From contig NC_011138.3 of NCBI RefSeq assembly GCF_000020585.3, positions 2,395,148-2,459,147 on the forward strand: a DNA stretch of 64,000 nt. Reading direction: 5' to 3'. Shown here piece by piece: positions 1 to 9,510 of this stretch. The notes beneath the pieces are model-generated. The model was not told the DNA's origin. It searched no databases and saw only the letters and a program-made list of their open reading frames with translations. Every line of letters begins with the position of its first letter. Within the stretch, counting starts at the first letter, position 1. The DNA comes from Alteromonas mediterranea DE. Its GTDB lineage: Bacteria; Pseudomonadota; Gammaproteobacteria; Enterobacterales; Alteromonadaceae. Position numbers and translations under genes: made by a program.

Positions 1-32
1 GCGAGCCGTTCAATTAATTCAGACTTGGTCAT
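1..32 (-). CDS. ihfB: Integration host factor subunit beta, 5' end only
   Basis: Only the first ten codons and two further bases lie in the window, reading MTKSELIERL on the minus strand, the standard N-terminus of IHF-beta. IHF is a DNA-bending heterodimer used in replication, recombination and transcription control. The position directly after rpsA matches the usual gammaproteobacterial cmk-rpsA-ihfB order, which supports the call despite the short stretch. The remainder lies beyond base 1. Confidence 0.85.
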   Translation of the reverse strand, partial: MTKSELIERL

Positions 33-79
33 GTTTAACCTCATTGTCAATATTATTGTTTAAACAGCTATCGCGAATA

Positions 80-99
80 GGGTGTGCGTGTGCACACCC
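80..99. other. Hairpin between rpsA and ihfB
   Basis: The arms GGGTGTGC (80-87) and GCACACCC (92-99) form a perfect 8-bp stem with a 4-base loop. There is no clear run of T on the minus-strand exit side, so it is not a textbook terminator. It may attenuate or process the rpsA-ihfB message. Confidence 0.4.
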
Positions 100-108
100 A
101 CAAAAGCA

Positions 109-1776
109 TTATTCGCCTTTAGCAGCTTTAAATGCTTCTGCCATCGCGTTAGCGAAACCAACATCTTCTTGCTGGTTAACTTTGTCGATAGCTTCTTTTT
201 CGTCAGCTGATCTTTCGCTCTACAGATAGTTAACAGTGCGGTTCTTACGGTCAACGCCCATAAACTTCGCTTCGATGCTATCACCAACGCTTGCTACTTC
301 TGTTGCGTCTTCAACACGCTCTACAGCAAGATCTGCAACGCGGATGTAGCCGTCAACTTCTTCAGCTAGGTTTACAGTAACGCCTTTCGCATCAACTGCT
401 GTTACTGTACCAGTAACGATAGCACCTTTCTTGTTATCTGTCAGATACTTGTTGAAAGGATCTTCTTCGATTTGCTTAACGCCAAGCGAGATACGCTCAC
501 GCTCTGGGTCGACTTGTAGTACAACAGCAGAGATTTCGTCGCCTTTCTTGTAGTCGCGAACCGCGTCTTCACCAGACTTGTTCCAGCTGATGTCAGAAAG
601 GTGAACTAGACCGTCGATGCCGCCGTCAAGACCGATGAAGATACCGAAGTCAGTAATTGACTTGATCTTACCAGACACTTTGTCACCTTTTTCGTGTGAC
701 TCAGCAAATGTTTCCCAAGGGTTAGCAATACATTGCTTAAGACCTAGAGAAATACGACGACGCTCTTCGTCAATTTCAAGAACCATTACATCTACAGTGT
801 CACCTAGGTTAACAACTTTAGATGGGTGGATGTTCTTGTTAGTCCAGTCCATTTCAGAAACGTGTACAAGACCTTCTACGCCGTCTTCGATTTCTACGAA
901 GCAACCGTAATCAGTTAGGTTAGTAACCTGACCGTTGATCTTAGTACCTTCTGGGTAACGAGACGCAATTTCTTGCCATGGATCGTTGCCCATTTGCTTC
1001 ATACCAAGAGAAACGCGCTGCTTCTCTTTGTCGAACTTAAGTACTTTAACGTTGATTTCGTCACCAACATTCACGATTTCACTTGGGTGCTTAACGCGCT
1101 TCCAAGCCATATCAGTGATGTGTAGAAGACCGTCTACGCCACCAAGGTCAACGAACGCACCGTAATCGGTAAGATTCTTAACGATACCCTTGATTTCGTG
1201 ACCTTCTTCAAGGTTAGCAAGAAGCGTTTCGCGCTCTGCGCTGCTTTCTGCTTCGATAACTGCACGACGAGAAACAACAACGTTGTTACGCTTAGCGTCT
1301 AGCTTGATAACTTTAAATTCAAGCTCTTTGCCTTCAAGGTGTGTAGTGTCACGTACTGGACGTACGTCAACTAGTGAACCAGGAAGGAACGCGCGTACAC
1401 TGTTAACTTCAACAGTGAAACCGCCTTTAACTTTACCGTTGATAACGCCTTTAATAGTCGCTTTATCATCGTAAGCTTTTTCCAGCTCAACCCACGCTTC
1501 GTGACGCTTCGCTTTTTCGCGAGAAAGGATAGTTTCACCGAAACCATCTTCAACTGCATCTAGTGCTACGTCTACTTGGTCACCGATAGCGATTTCTAAT
1601 TCGCCTTCAGCGTTTTTAAATTGGTCAGCTGGGATAGCACTTTCTGATTTCAAGCCTGCATCAACAAGAACGATGTCTTTGTCGATAGAAACAACAGTAC
1701 CTTTTACAATTGAACCAGGACGTGTTTCTAGTTCTTGTAAGCTTTCTTCAAAAAGTTGTGCAAAATTTTCAGTCAT
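109..1776 (-). CDS. rpsA: 30S ribosomal protein S1, frame broken near the 3' end
   Basis: S1 binds mRNA on the 30S subunit and is essential for initiation on most messages. The N-terminus [13 protein letters not shown] (start at 1776, after rejecting an upstream extension) and repeated S1/OB modules, several with the [10 protein letters not shown] or [10 protein letters not shown] type of motif, identify it. If the frame is restored the protein is about 557 residues, the E. coli length. At 205-232 the sequence seems to lack three single bases (CC to C, AA to A, GG to G). The open frame therefore stops after KNRTVN, although the expected tail ([17 protein letters not shown], ending AFKAAKGE) follows in the original frame. 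Such a lesion in an essential gene is probably a sequence error. cmk lies upstream and ihfB downstream. Confidence 0.93.
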
Positions 1777-1895
1777 AAGTCTCAAATAAACTTTTAAGTT
1801 GATATCCACGCTTCTTATCCGGATAACGCGGGGTTATTAAATTTAGTCGCCACTTCCTGTAGCAACACTGCTTTGGATGCGATCAGCTCTCGTCA

Positions 1896-2567
1896 TTAAA
1901 GGCGTGAGGAAATAATATCCATCGCTTTTTCAAAGACTTGGTCAATGTCCAAGTCCGTTGAATCTATAATTACTGCATCTTGTGCCGGTACCAGTGGAGC
2001 CACTGCACGTTGAGTATCGCGCTCGTCTCTTGCCTTGATATCGGTTAAAAGGCGCGCAATATTAACATCCATGCCCTTTGCTTTCAACTGGCTATAACGG
2101 CGCTCAGCACGGGCTTCTGCGCTAGCGGTAAGAAAAATCTTTACCGGCGCATCTGGAAATACTACCGTGCCCATGTCGCGGCCATCTGCAACAAGACCTG
2201 GATCTTGTTGAAAAGCGCGCTGTCTGCGCAATAAAGCTTCACGTACACGCGGTAGCGCAGCTACTTTAGAAGCCACAGCACCGACTTCTTCTGTGCGAAT
2301 ATCGTCTGTGACATCTTCGCCTTCCAGAATAATGCGCGTTGAATCGCCATTCGTCTCGAAACTCACATCAAGACCGGTTGCTAGAGGAACAACACATTCT
2401 TCATCATCACACGGTAGGTCGTGGTGGAGTGCAGCTACTGCCAATACGCGGTAAATTGCACCGCTATCTAGAAAGTGCCACCCTAATTTCTTTGCTAACA
2501 AGCTACTTAGCGTACCTTTGCCAGCACCACTAGGACCGTCAACCGTGACTACGGGTGTGGAATGCAT
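1896..2567 (-). CDS. cmk: Cytidylate kinase
   Basis: Cmk phosphorylates CMP and dCMP with ATP in pyrimidine salvage and recycling. The 223-residue product starts [19 protein letters not shown], with the P-loop at residues 11-19, followed by the [16 protein letters not shown] segment typical of the family. I chose the ATG at 2567 because homologs begin a few residues before the P-loop; the upstream extension lacks family sequence. It lies between aroA and rpsA on the same strand, as in many gammaproteobacteria. Confidence 0.95.
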   Translation of the reverse strand: MHSTPVVTVDGPSGAGKGTLSSLLAKKLGWHFLDSGAIYRVLAVAALHHDLPCDDEECVVPLATGLDVSFETNGDSTRIILEGEDVTDDIRTEEVGAVASKVAALPRVREALLRRQRAFQQDPGLVADGRDMGTVVFPDAPVKIFLTASAEARAERRYSQLKAKGMDVNIARLLTDIKARDERDTQRAVAPLVPAQDAVIIDSTDLDIDQVFEKAMDIISSRL

Positions 2568-2632
2568 ACCTGCTCCATCGTTTAAATTACTAAAAAATCG
2601 CGCGTAATTATACGCTTTAGTGCAAGATAAGC

Positions 2633-2718
2633 AATGCCACCTAGCGTAGGTGGCATTGTACATTTGGCTAACGCTGATATAGATCAACCCATCGACTGAC
2701 CAAAGTTTATTCGATGGG
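2633..2718. other. Two hairpins between aroA and cmk
   Basis: The first stem is AATGCCACCTA (2633-2643) with TAGGTGGCATT (2647-2657), 11 perfect pairs around a 3-base loop. The second is CCCATCGA (2688-2695) with TCGATGGG (2711-2718). Neither is followed by a strong T run on the minus strand. They may partly terminate or stabilise the serC-aroA message before cmk. Confidence 0.45.
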
Positions 2719-2739
2719 TATTATATTTAAGCGGTTTAT

Positions 2740-4023
2740 TTACGCGCTATATAATGTTTTAAAGCGCGTAAAGTAGTCAGGGAAGGTTTTGCGCGTACAA
2801 CCTGGGTCGTTAATCGTCACAGGCGTATCGCTAAGCGCAACTAACGAAAAGCACATGGCAATACGATGGTCGTTATACGTATCTATTTCTGCGTGTTTCA
2901 GCGAGTCAGTTGGCCACACAGTGATGTAGTCATGGCCCTCTTCCACCTTAGCCCCTAACTTTTGTAACTCTGCAGCCATAGCAGCTAAACGGTCGGTTTC
3001 TTTAACGCGCCAGTTATAGATGTTTGTCATGGTGGTTGGACCTTCGGCAAACAGCGCTGTTGTCGCAATGGTCATGGCCGCATCAGGAATATGGTTCATA
3101 TCCATATTTACCCCTTTAAGCGGTGCGCCGGTGACTTCCACATATTCATCGTTCCAGACTACTTTTGCGCCCATCGCTTCAAGCACATCTGCAAAGCGAA
3201 TGTCACCTTGAATGCTATTTTGACCGATTCCGGTTACGCGTACCGTGCCGCCTTTAATAGCGCCCGCTGCAAGGAAGTAAGATGCAGACGATGCATCCCC
3301 TTCTACCATAAATTTACCGGGCGTAACGTACTTAGCCTCACCAGAAACGGTAAACGTTTGATAGTTGTCGTTGTCTACCGACACGCCAAACTTTGCCATG
3401 GTGTCTAACGTAATATCGATATACGGTTTAGACACTAATTCGCCTTTAATACGGATAGTAACATCACCAGAAAAAAGCGGAGCCGCCATTAAAAGCGCAG
3501 TTAGAAACTGACTTGATACACTGCCGTCCACCGACATTTCACCGCCGTTTAAGGTCTTGCCCTTAATTTGTAGCGGTGGATAACCTTCGTTTTTTAAGTA
3601 GGTAACGTCAGCTTGTGCCTCACGCAGTGCATCTACCAAATCACCAATTGGGCGTTCTTCCATGCGCGGCTCACCGGTTAGCACAGTATCTACATTACTT
3701 GCAGCTAGCGCTGCGCACAAAGGACGCATCGCTGTTCCGGCATTACCTAAAAAAAGCTCAAGGGGTTCGGCCACATTAAATGCACCGCCGTTTCCCTGTA
3801 CCACACATTGGGTTTTATCTTCACTAAGACGATAGTTTATTCCCAACTTAGTCAGGGCATTTAGCATATGCTCAATGTCTTCGCTATCGAGCAAATTGGT
3901 CAGTTCAGTTTCACCCTCTGCTAACGCGGCTAGAAGTAGTGCGCGGTTAGACAGACTTTTTGAACCAGGTACATTGACCTCTCCCGATACTTTTGCAATC
4001 GGGTCTAATGTTAACTGCTCCAT
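2740..4023 (-). CDS. aroA: 3-phosphoshikimate 1-carboxyvinyltransferase (EPSP synthase)
   Basis: AroA joins PEP to shikimate-3-phosphate in the cytosolic shikimate pathway. The protein shows [19 protein letters not shown] near the N-terminus, the [11 protein letters not shown] phosphate-binding loop and [13 protein letters not shown] near the C-terminus, all EPSP synthase signatures. About 427 residues is the normal length. An ATG three codons upstream (4032) is also possible; I prefer 4023 ([12 protein letters not shown]), which aligns with E. coli. The start overlaps the serC stop by a few bases, so the two are almost certainly co-transcribed, as in enteric bacteria. Confidence 0.95.
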   Translation of the reverse strand: MEQLTLDPIAKVSGEVNVPGSKSLSNRALLLAALAEGETELTNLLDSEDIEHMLNALTKLGINYRLSEDKTQCVVQGNGGAFNVAEPLELFLGNAGTAMRPLCAALAASNVDTVLTGEPRMEERPIGDLVDALREAQADVTYLKNEGYPPLQIKGKTLNGGEMSVDGSVSSQFLTALLMAAPLFSGDVTIRIKGELVSKPYIDITLDTMAKFGVSVDNDNYQTFTVSGEAKYVTPGKFMVEGDASSASYFLAAGAIKGGTVRVTGIGQNSIQGDIRFADVLEAMGAKVVWNDEYVEVTGAPLKGVNMDMNHIPDAAMTIATTALFAEGPTTMTNIYNWRVKETDRLAAMAAELQKLGAKVEEGHDYITVWPTDSLKHAEIDTYNDHRIAMCFSLVALSDTPVTINDPGCTRKTFPDYFTRFKTLYSA

Positions 4024-4024
4024 T

Positions 4025-5110
4025 TTATCCATTCACTCTTTCAAATTCGCGCATAAATTCAACAAGCGCAACAATACCTTCTACTGGCATTGCGTTATAA
4101 ATACTGGCACGCATGCCCCCTACCGAGCGGTGCCCCTTCAGTGCAAGCAAACCCGCTTCCTGAGATTGTTTCAAAAATAGGCTATCTAGCTCAGGGTCAG
4201 CTAAATGAAACGGTACATTCATCTTTGAACGATTGTCTGGGTGTACTTTACTTGAGTAGAAGTCAGAGCTATCGATAGCAGAATATAAAAGTGCAGCCTT
4301 CTCGGCATTGCGCTTCGCCATTGCATCAACACCGCCCTTCTCTTTTAGCCATTCAAACACTAACCCTGCTAGGTACCACGAGAAAGTAGGCGGCGTGTTG
4401 TACATAGAATCTGACTTTGCCGCTAGTGCATAGTCGAAGATTGAAGGGGTTTCCTTGCGCGCTTTACCCACAAGGTCTTCACGTACAACTACTACAGACA
4501 AACCACTCGGACCGATATTTTTTTGTGCGCCAGCGTAAATGACACCATGCTTAGCCACATCCAATGGTTGTGACAAGATAGTAGAAGACATGTCAGAAAC
4601 AAGCGGTACTTTGCCAGACTCTGGCAGCCAGTCATAAGCGATGCCGTCTACCGTTTCGTTTGGACAGAAGTGATAGTAGGCCGCAGATTGGTCAATATCA
4701 GTGAGTTGTGGTGGCGCAATGTAGTGAAGCCCACCTTTTTCAGATACGTTGCCAACTACCACTGCGTTGTTGTACTTTTCTGCCTCGCTAACAGCGCCTT
4801 TAGACCACGAGCCGCTCACTAGGTGAAGACTGGTATCATTTGGGTTCGATAGATTGAGGGGTACGGCGGCAAACTGGCCCCGGCCGCCACCATGTGTGAA
4901 TAACACATGGTAGTTAGCGGGTATAGAGAGAAGATCGCGAAGATCTTGTTCCGCTTTCGCTGCTATTTCAATGAAGTCTTTGCCGCGGTGACTGACTTCC
5001 ATCACAGAGCAGCCTAAGTCGCGCCAATTTGTAAATTCTGACTGAGCCTGTTCCATTACTTCTTTTGGAAGCATTGCCGGGCCCGCACTAAAGTTAAAAA
5101 CTTCTTTCAT
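4025..5110 (-). CDS. serC: Phosphoserine aminotransferase
   Basis: SerC is a PLP-dependent transaminase making phosphoserine from 3-phosphohydroxypyruvate, and it also acts in PLP synthesis. The start [19 protein letters not shown], the [16 protein letters not shown] segment and the PLP-lysine region [12 protein letters not shown] are diagnostic. At 361 residues it has family length. I chose 5110 over the ATG five codons upstream because [11 protein letters not shown] normally follows within the first few residues. It is downstream of gyrA and overlaps aroA. Confidence 0.95.
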   Translation of the reverse strand: MKEVFNFSAGPAMLPKEVMEQAQSEFTNWRDLGCSVMEVSHRGKDFIEIAAKAEQDLRDLLSIPANYHVLFTHGGGRGQFAAVPLNLSNPNDTSLHLVSGSWSKGAVSEAEKYNNAVVVGNVSEKGGLHYIAPPQLTDIDQSAAYYHFCPNETVDGIAYDWLPESGKVPLVSDMSSTILSQPLDVAKHGVIYAGAQKNIGPSGLSVVVVREDLVGKARKETPSIFDYALAAKSDSMYNTPPTFSWYLAGLVFEWLKEKGGVDAMAKRNAEKAALLYSAIDSSDFYSSKVHPDNRSKMNVPFHLADPELDSLFLKQSQEAGLLALKGHRSVGGMRASIYNAMPVEGIVALVEFMREFERVNG

Positions 5111-5182
5111 CGCGTTTTTCAACACCTGTAGATAATTACCATTTAACGCACGATTTTTGCAATGTTTCGTGGTCTATTAGGT

Positions 5183-5208
5183 AAACAAGCGGCAAAAGCC
5201 GCTTGTTT
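5183..5208 (-). terminator. Terminator after gyrA
   Basis: The arms AAACAAGCGGC (5183-5193) and GCCGCTTGTTT (5198-5208) form an 11-bp stem with an AAAA loop between gyrA and serC. The minus-strand copy ends in TTGTTT. It is placed to end the gyrA transcript before serC-aroA. Confidence 0.65.
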
Positions 5209-5254
5209 TAAAGAACACTGATAATGCGCTACACCTAACGCGAGCGCGCTATCC

Positions 5255-7955
5255 CTACTCTTCTGTCGTTGAGCCTTCACCGTCTTCTGCGGCGTTATCT
5301 TGCTCTTGAACAGCAGTTTCTGCTTGTTCTGATGCATCTTCAGGAATAATCAAGTTACCGTCTTCATCAAACGCTTGTAACTCTTCTACTTCTTCAATGC
5401 GTTGTAAACCTACAACATGCTCGCCTTCAACAGTACGTATTAAGCGCACACCTTGCGTGTTTCGACCTACTACTGACACTTCGCTAACACGAGTACGCAC
5501 TAACGTACCCTGATCACTAATAAGCATAATTTCATTGGTATCGTCCACTTGGACCGCACCAACCACTTTACCGTTACGCTCAGACACCTTAATTGATACA
5601 ACACCCTGTGTTGCACGGCTCTTCGCTGGGTAATCTTCAAGTGGCGTACGCTTACCAAATCCGTTTTCCGTCGCAGTCAAAACAGGTCCATCACCTTTTG
5701 GAACAATCAGTGATACCACTTTTTGACCGTCCTGAAGACGAATACCGCGAACACCGGTTGCGGTACGTCCCATTGGACGTAGTGCTAATAGCTCTTCACC
5801 GGTTTCAGGATCGCGTTTCACTTCGCCCGTTTCACTGTCGCGAAGCTTTTCGTTAAAGCGAACCACTTTACCTGCGTCAGAAAACAGCATGATGTCATCG
5901 TCACCATGGGTGATATCAACACCAATAAGCTCATCACCTTCATTCAGGTTTACGGCAATAATACCGCTTGAACGTGGGCGAGAATATAGGCTTAGGTCGG
6001 TTTTCTTCACTGTACCGTTGGCTGTTGCCATCAGTACATATTTGCCTTCTTCAAACTCTTTAATTGGAAGAATAGCGGTAATACGCTCGTTATCTTCTAA
6101 TGGAAGAATATTCACAATTGGACGACCGCGCGCATTTCGGCTTGCAAATGGCAATTGATACACTTTCAACCAATATAAGCGACCACGGGTTGAGAAGCAC
6201 AAAATATGATCGTGGGTATTGGCCACAAGTAGTCGTTCGATGATATCTTCATCTTTCATCTTAGTAGCCGATTTGCCTCGCCCACCACGGCGTTGCGCTT
6301 CGTAATCCGTCAGCTTCTGATATTTCACATAGCCTTCGCGAGAAAGCGTAACAACAACGTCTTCCTGCTCAATAAGGTCTTCAATATCTATATCGTGACT
6401 TGCAGCGGTAATTTCGGTACGACGCTCGTCGCCGAACTCGTCACGTATCTTTTCAAGCTCTTCTTGAATGACTTCCATCAAACGCTCAGGGCTATTTAGA
6501 ATGTGAAGTAATTCAGCGATAAGTTCAAGAAGCTGCTTGTATTCTTCAAGGATCTTCTCATGCTCAAGACCCGTTAGCTTGTGTAAACGAAGGTCAAGAA
6601 TAGCTTGCGCTTGTTGCTCAGTTAAGTAGTACTTGCCGTCGCGAATACCAAACTCAGGCATTAACCAGTCAGGGCGTGCAGCGTCATCACCGGCGCGCTC
6701 CAGCATTTGCGCTACATCACCTAAGTCCCAACCTTGCGCAACAAGTGACTTCTTCGCATCTGCCGGGCTTTGTGATGCTTTAATCAACTCGATAATTGGG
6801 TCGATGTTGGCAAGCGCGATGGCCAAACCTTCAAGGATGTGGGCACGGTCACGAGCTTTACGCAGTTCAAATACAGTGCGGCGGGTAACCACTTCACGGC
6901 GGTGAAGATAAGCATTCTAAGTTCTTAAGTAATACTTTTGGCTGACGTGTCTACGCAACATATTAATACCAATACCGTTTGAAGCTGGGTATGGCATATA
7001 AATGATTTAGCAGTACTTCTGCTGATTCGTTGCGTTTAACCTCAATAACAATACGCATACCGTCTTTATCAGACTCGTCGCGCAGTGCAGAAACACCTTC
7101 TATACGCTTCTCTTTTACCAGTTCAGCAATCTTTTCGATAAGACGTGCTTTATTGACCTGGTAAGGAATTTCGTTAACAACAATAGTTTCTTTGCCGTTT
7201 GCATCGGTTTCTATTTCCGCCTTAGCGCGAAGGTAAATTTTACCACGACCGGTGCGGTACGCATCTTCAATGCCTTTACGACCGCTGATCATTGCCGCTG
7301 TTGGGAAATCTGGCCCCGGTATATGCGTCATCAGGTCATCAATCGTAATTGATGGGTCTTGGATTAGCGCAACACAGCCATTAATCACTTCAGTGAGGTT
7401 ATGCGGTGGAATGTTCGTTGCCATACCAACTGCGATACCTGAAGAACCGTTTACTAGGAGGTTTGGTACTTTGGTAGGTAATACCTCAGGAATATATTCT
7501 GTGCCGTCATAGTTAGGCACAAAATCAACGGTTTCCTTATCTAAGTCGGCAAGAAGTTCGTGAGCGATTTTAGCCATGCGAACTTCGGTGTAACGCATTG
7601 CCGCTGCAGAATCGCCGTCGACAGAGCCGAAGTTACCTTGCCCATCTACGAGCATGTAGCGAAGTGAGAACGGCTGAGCCATACGAACAATAGTGTCGTA
7701 AACTGCAGAGTCACCGTGAGGGTGATATTTACCAATTACGTCACCTACCACACGGGCAGATTTTTTGTATGGCTTGTTAAAGTCGTTTTTAAGTTCGTTC
7801 ATTGCGAACAGCACACGACGGTGCACTGGCTTCAAGCCATCTCTTACATCAGGCAAGGCTCGCCCGACAATAACGCTCATCGCGTAATCGAGGTAGGAGT
7901 TCTTTAACTCTTCCTCAATATTAACGGGGAGGATTTCTTTAGCGTTATCAGACAT
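5255..7955 (-). CDS. gyrA: DNA gyrase subunit A, frame broken near codon 330
   Basis: GyrA is the DNA-cleaving subunit of type II topoisomerase. The N-terminal part (6963-7955) carries catalytic Tyr122 in [10 protein letters not shown], plus Ser83 and Asp87 in GDSAVYD, the wild-type state of the quinolone-resistance positions. The C-terminal part (from about 6892) carries the GyrA box [10 protein letters not shown], the beta-pinwheel and an acidic tail. Between 6895 and 7005 most of the apparent changes are single-base losses from short homopolymer runs, giving stops in all frames, though ALDNGQPK-like and [14 protein letters not shown] sequence can still be traced. The gene is essential, so this is most likely a sequence error. 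ubiG diverges upstream. Confidence 0.93.
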
Positions 7956-8257
7956 AAACTGCTTAATCCCTTTATTTTGGTTTGTTCTGCGTTATCCACT
8001 ACCTCACCTTACATCAATGTTAAAGCGAGGCGTGGGCGCGCACTATTGTTATTATGTGGGTCATAATCGTGCTTCGAGTGTACCACTTGATGACAGAATT
8101 ATGTAGCGCTTAATTACGCTTATTAATCAACAAAAAGACAAGCGATTATTTTTCGCTCACCCAGGCCTATAAAAAGGCTAATTCTGTTTAAAAACAGTAA
8201 AACACAAACCCAATTTGCGATATCTTAAGAAGAGATAGTTTAAGGATTGTTTTAGCC

Positions 8258-8962
8258 ATGACGAATGTAGATCAACAAGAAATAAACAAGTTTTCCGAGC
8301 TTGCCTCTCGCTGGTGGGATCCAGAGGGTGAGTTCAAACCATTGCACCTTATTAACCCCCTTCGCTTAGACTTTATCAACCAACATAGTGAAGGGCTTTT
8401 CGATAAACAGGTGGTGGATATTGGCTGTGGTGGCGGTATTTTAGCAGAGTCAATGGTGCGTGCGGGCGCTAAGGTGACGGGTCTGGATATGGCTGAAGCC
8501 TCGTTAGAAGTAGCTAAATTGCACGGTTTAGAGTCTGGTGTAAAGGTTGACTATGTGTGCTCGACCGCCGAAGCATTTGCAGAAGCGAATGAAGCGAAAT
8601 TTGACGTAGTAACCTGTATGGAAATGTTAGAGCACGTACCAGACCCTGCATCTGTGGTTATGGCCTGCGCTAAATTAGTTAAACCGGGTGGTCACGTTTT
8701 CTTTTCTACGCTAAATAGGAACATAAAGTCCTACTTAATGGGCATAGTGGGCGCTGAATATGTACTTAAATTGGTACCTAAAGGGACGCACGATCACAGT
8801 AAGTTCATTAAGCCTTCAGAGCTTATGGCAATGACAGATCAAGCCGGTCTTTTACCAAGAGACATGACAGGCTTGCATATGGACCCGATTTCCCAAGGCT
8901 TTTATCTTTCGTCTAATAATGTAGACGTTAACTACTTACTATATACAGTCGCGCAAAACTAA
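8258..8962 (+). CDS. ubiG: Ubiquinone biosynthesis O-methyltransferase
   Basis: UbiG performs the two SAM-dependent O-methylations in ubiquinone synthesis at the inner membrane. The 234-residue protein contains [23 protein letters not shown] near its start and the SAM-binding motif [13 protein letters not shown], followed by [12 protein letters not shown]; all are strong UbiG signatures. It diverges from gyrA, the same arrangement as in E. coli, and precedes the nrd leader. Confidence 0.96.
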   Translation: MTNVDQQEINKFSELASRWWDPEGEFKPLHLINPLRLDFINQHSEGLFDKQVVDIGCGGGILAESMVRAGAKVTGLDMAEASLEVAKLHGLESGVKVDYVCSTAEAFAEANEAKFDVVTCMEMLEHVPDPASVVMACAKLVKPGGHVFFSTLNRNIKSYLMGIVGAEYVLKLVPKGTHDHSKFIKPSELMAMTDQAGLLPRDMTGLHMDPISQGFYLSSNNVDVNYLLYTVAQN

Positions 8963-8966
8963 ATTA

Positions 8967-9014
8967 ACACTATATATTGGGTTGCGATGATATTTTAAAC
9001 ACCATATATCGTGT
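8967..9014 (+). promoter_or_regulatory. NrdR box pair 1
   Basis: ACACTATATATTGGGT (8967-8982) and ACACCATATATCGTGT (8999-9014) resemble the 16-bp NrdR consensus acaCwAtATaTwGtgt. They start 32 bp apart, about three helical turns, as is usual for NrdR operators. NrdR represses ribonucleotide reductase genes in response to ATP/dATP. The pair lies about 500 bp before nrdA. Confidence 0.7.
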
Positions 9015-9165
9015 TTATCTAAAAATAAAATTCTAAGAATAAATTAATTTTTATCGCGAAGATTTTATTTAAAAGGCTTGCAATCCCGATATTTTACGCT
9101 TGTAGAACGCTAAAAAGTTAGTTGTTACTAACATAAATTTCATGCCAGCTTGAGTGCTTGAAATA

Positions 9166-9213
9166 CCACCAGATATTGGGTTGCATTACGGGTCAAACCT
9201 CACTATCTTGTGT
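9166..9213 (+). promoter_or_regulatory. NrdR box pair 2 (weaker)
   Basis: CCACCAGATATTGGGT (9166-9181) and CCTCACTATCTTGTGT (9198-9213) are weaker matches to the NrdR consensus. They have exactly the same 32-bp spacing as pair 1. The flanks ATATTGGGTTGC and GTGTTTA also recur, so this looks like a diverged duplicate of the first operator, closer to nrdA. Confidence 0.5.
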
Positions 9214-9510
9214 TTAGTTCAGCACGGGATCCCAACCGTAGAAATCGGGATCGCCCGATCGCACAAAAAAGCAAATGAAGTTATTCATTTAATTAACGCG
9301 ATATCAATCTCGCTGAAAGATAAAAGCAGTAAAAGAATTTAAAAAGCAGTCTCTACTTTATACTTTTTAAGTATCGGTTTAGGCCGCTTTCGTGTGTGTT
9401 GTTACCTGGCGTGAGCCAATTAGCATAACAGCGTCACGTAAATAAATTAAAACGAAAATGGGCATTACATAGCCCACGCATCAAGCGCTAACAGACAAAC
9501 GGCCAGTAAC

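Larger units (their letters stand above)
8963..9510 (+). promoter_or_regulatory. Long nrdA leader region
   Basis: This 548-base stretch has no convincing gene. A 62-codon open frame at 9154-9342 has no recognisable homology and overlaps regulatory sites. The region holds two pairs of NrdR-like boxes (listed separately). A possible promoter is TTGCAA near 9078, with a weak TGTAGA downstream. Confidence 0.6.

Noticed and set aside
60..287. 75-codon minus-strand open frame after rpsA
   Set aside because: It is the rpsA 3' end in a shifted frame created by the apparent base losses.
7781..7900. gyrA quinolone-resistance changes
   Set aside because: Ser83 and Asp87 are both the wild-type residues.
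6963..7955. Two separate gyrase-like genes instead of one
   Set aside because: The halves join as one GyrA across a short corrupted stretch, with no independent start signals for the second half.
9154..9342. 62-codon open frame in the nrdA leader
   Set aside because: No recognisable protein features, and it overlaps NrdR-like sites; more likely regulatory DNA.
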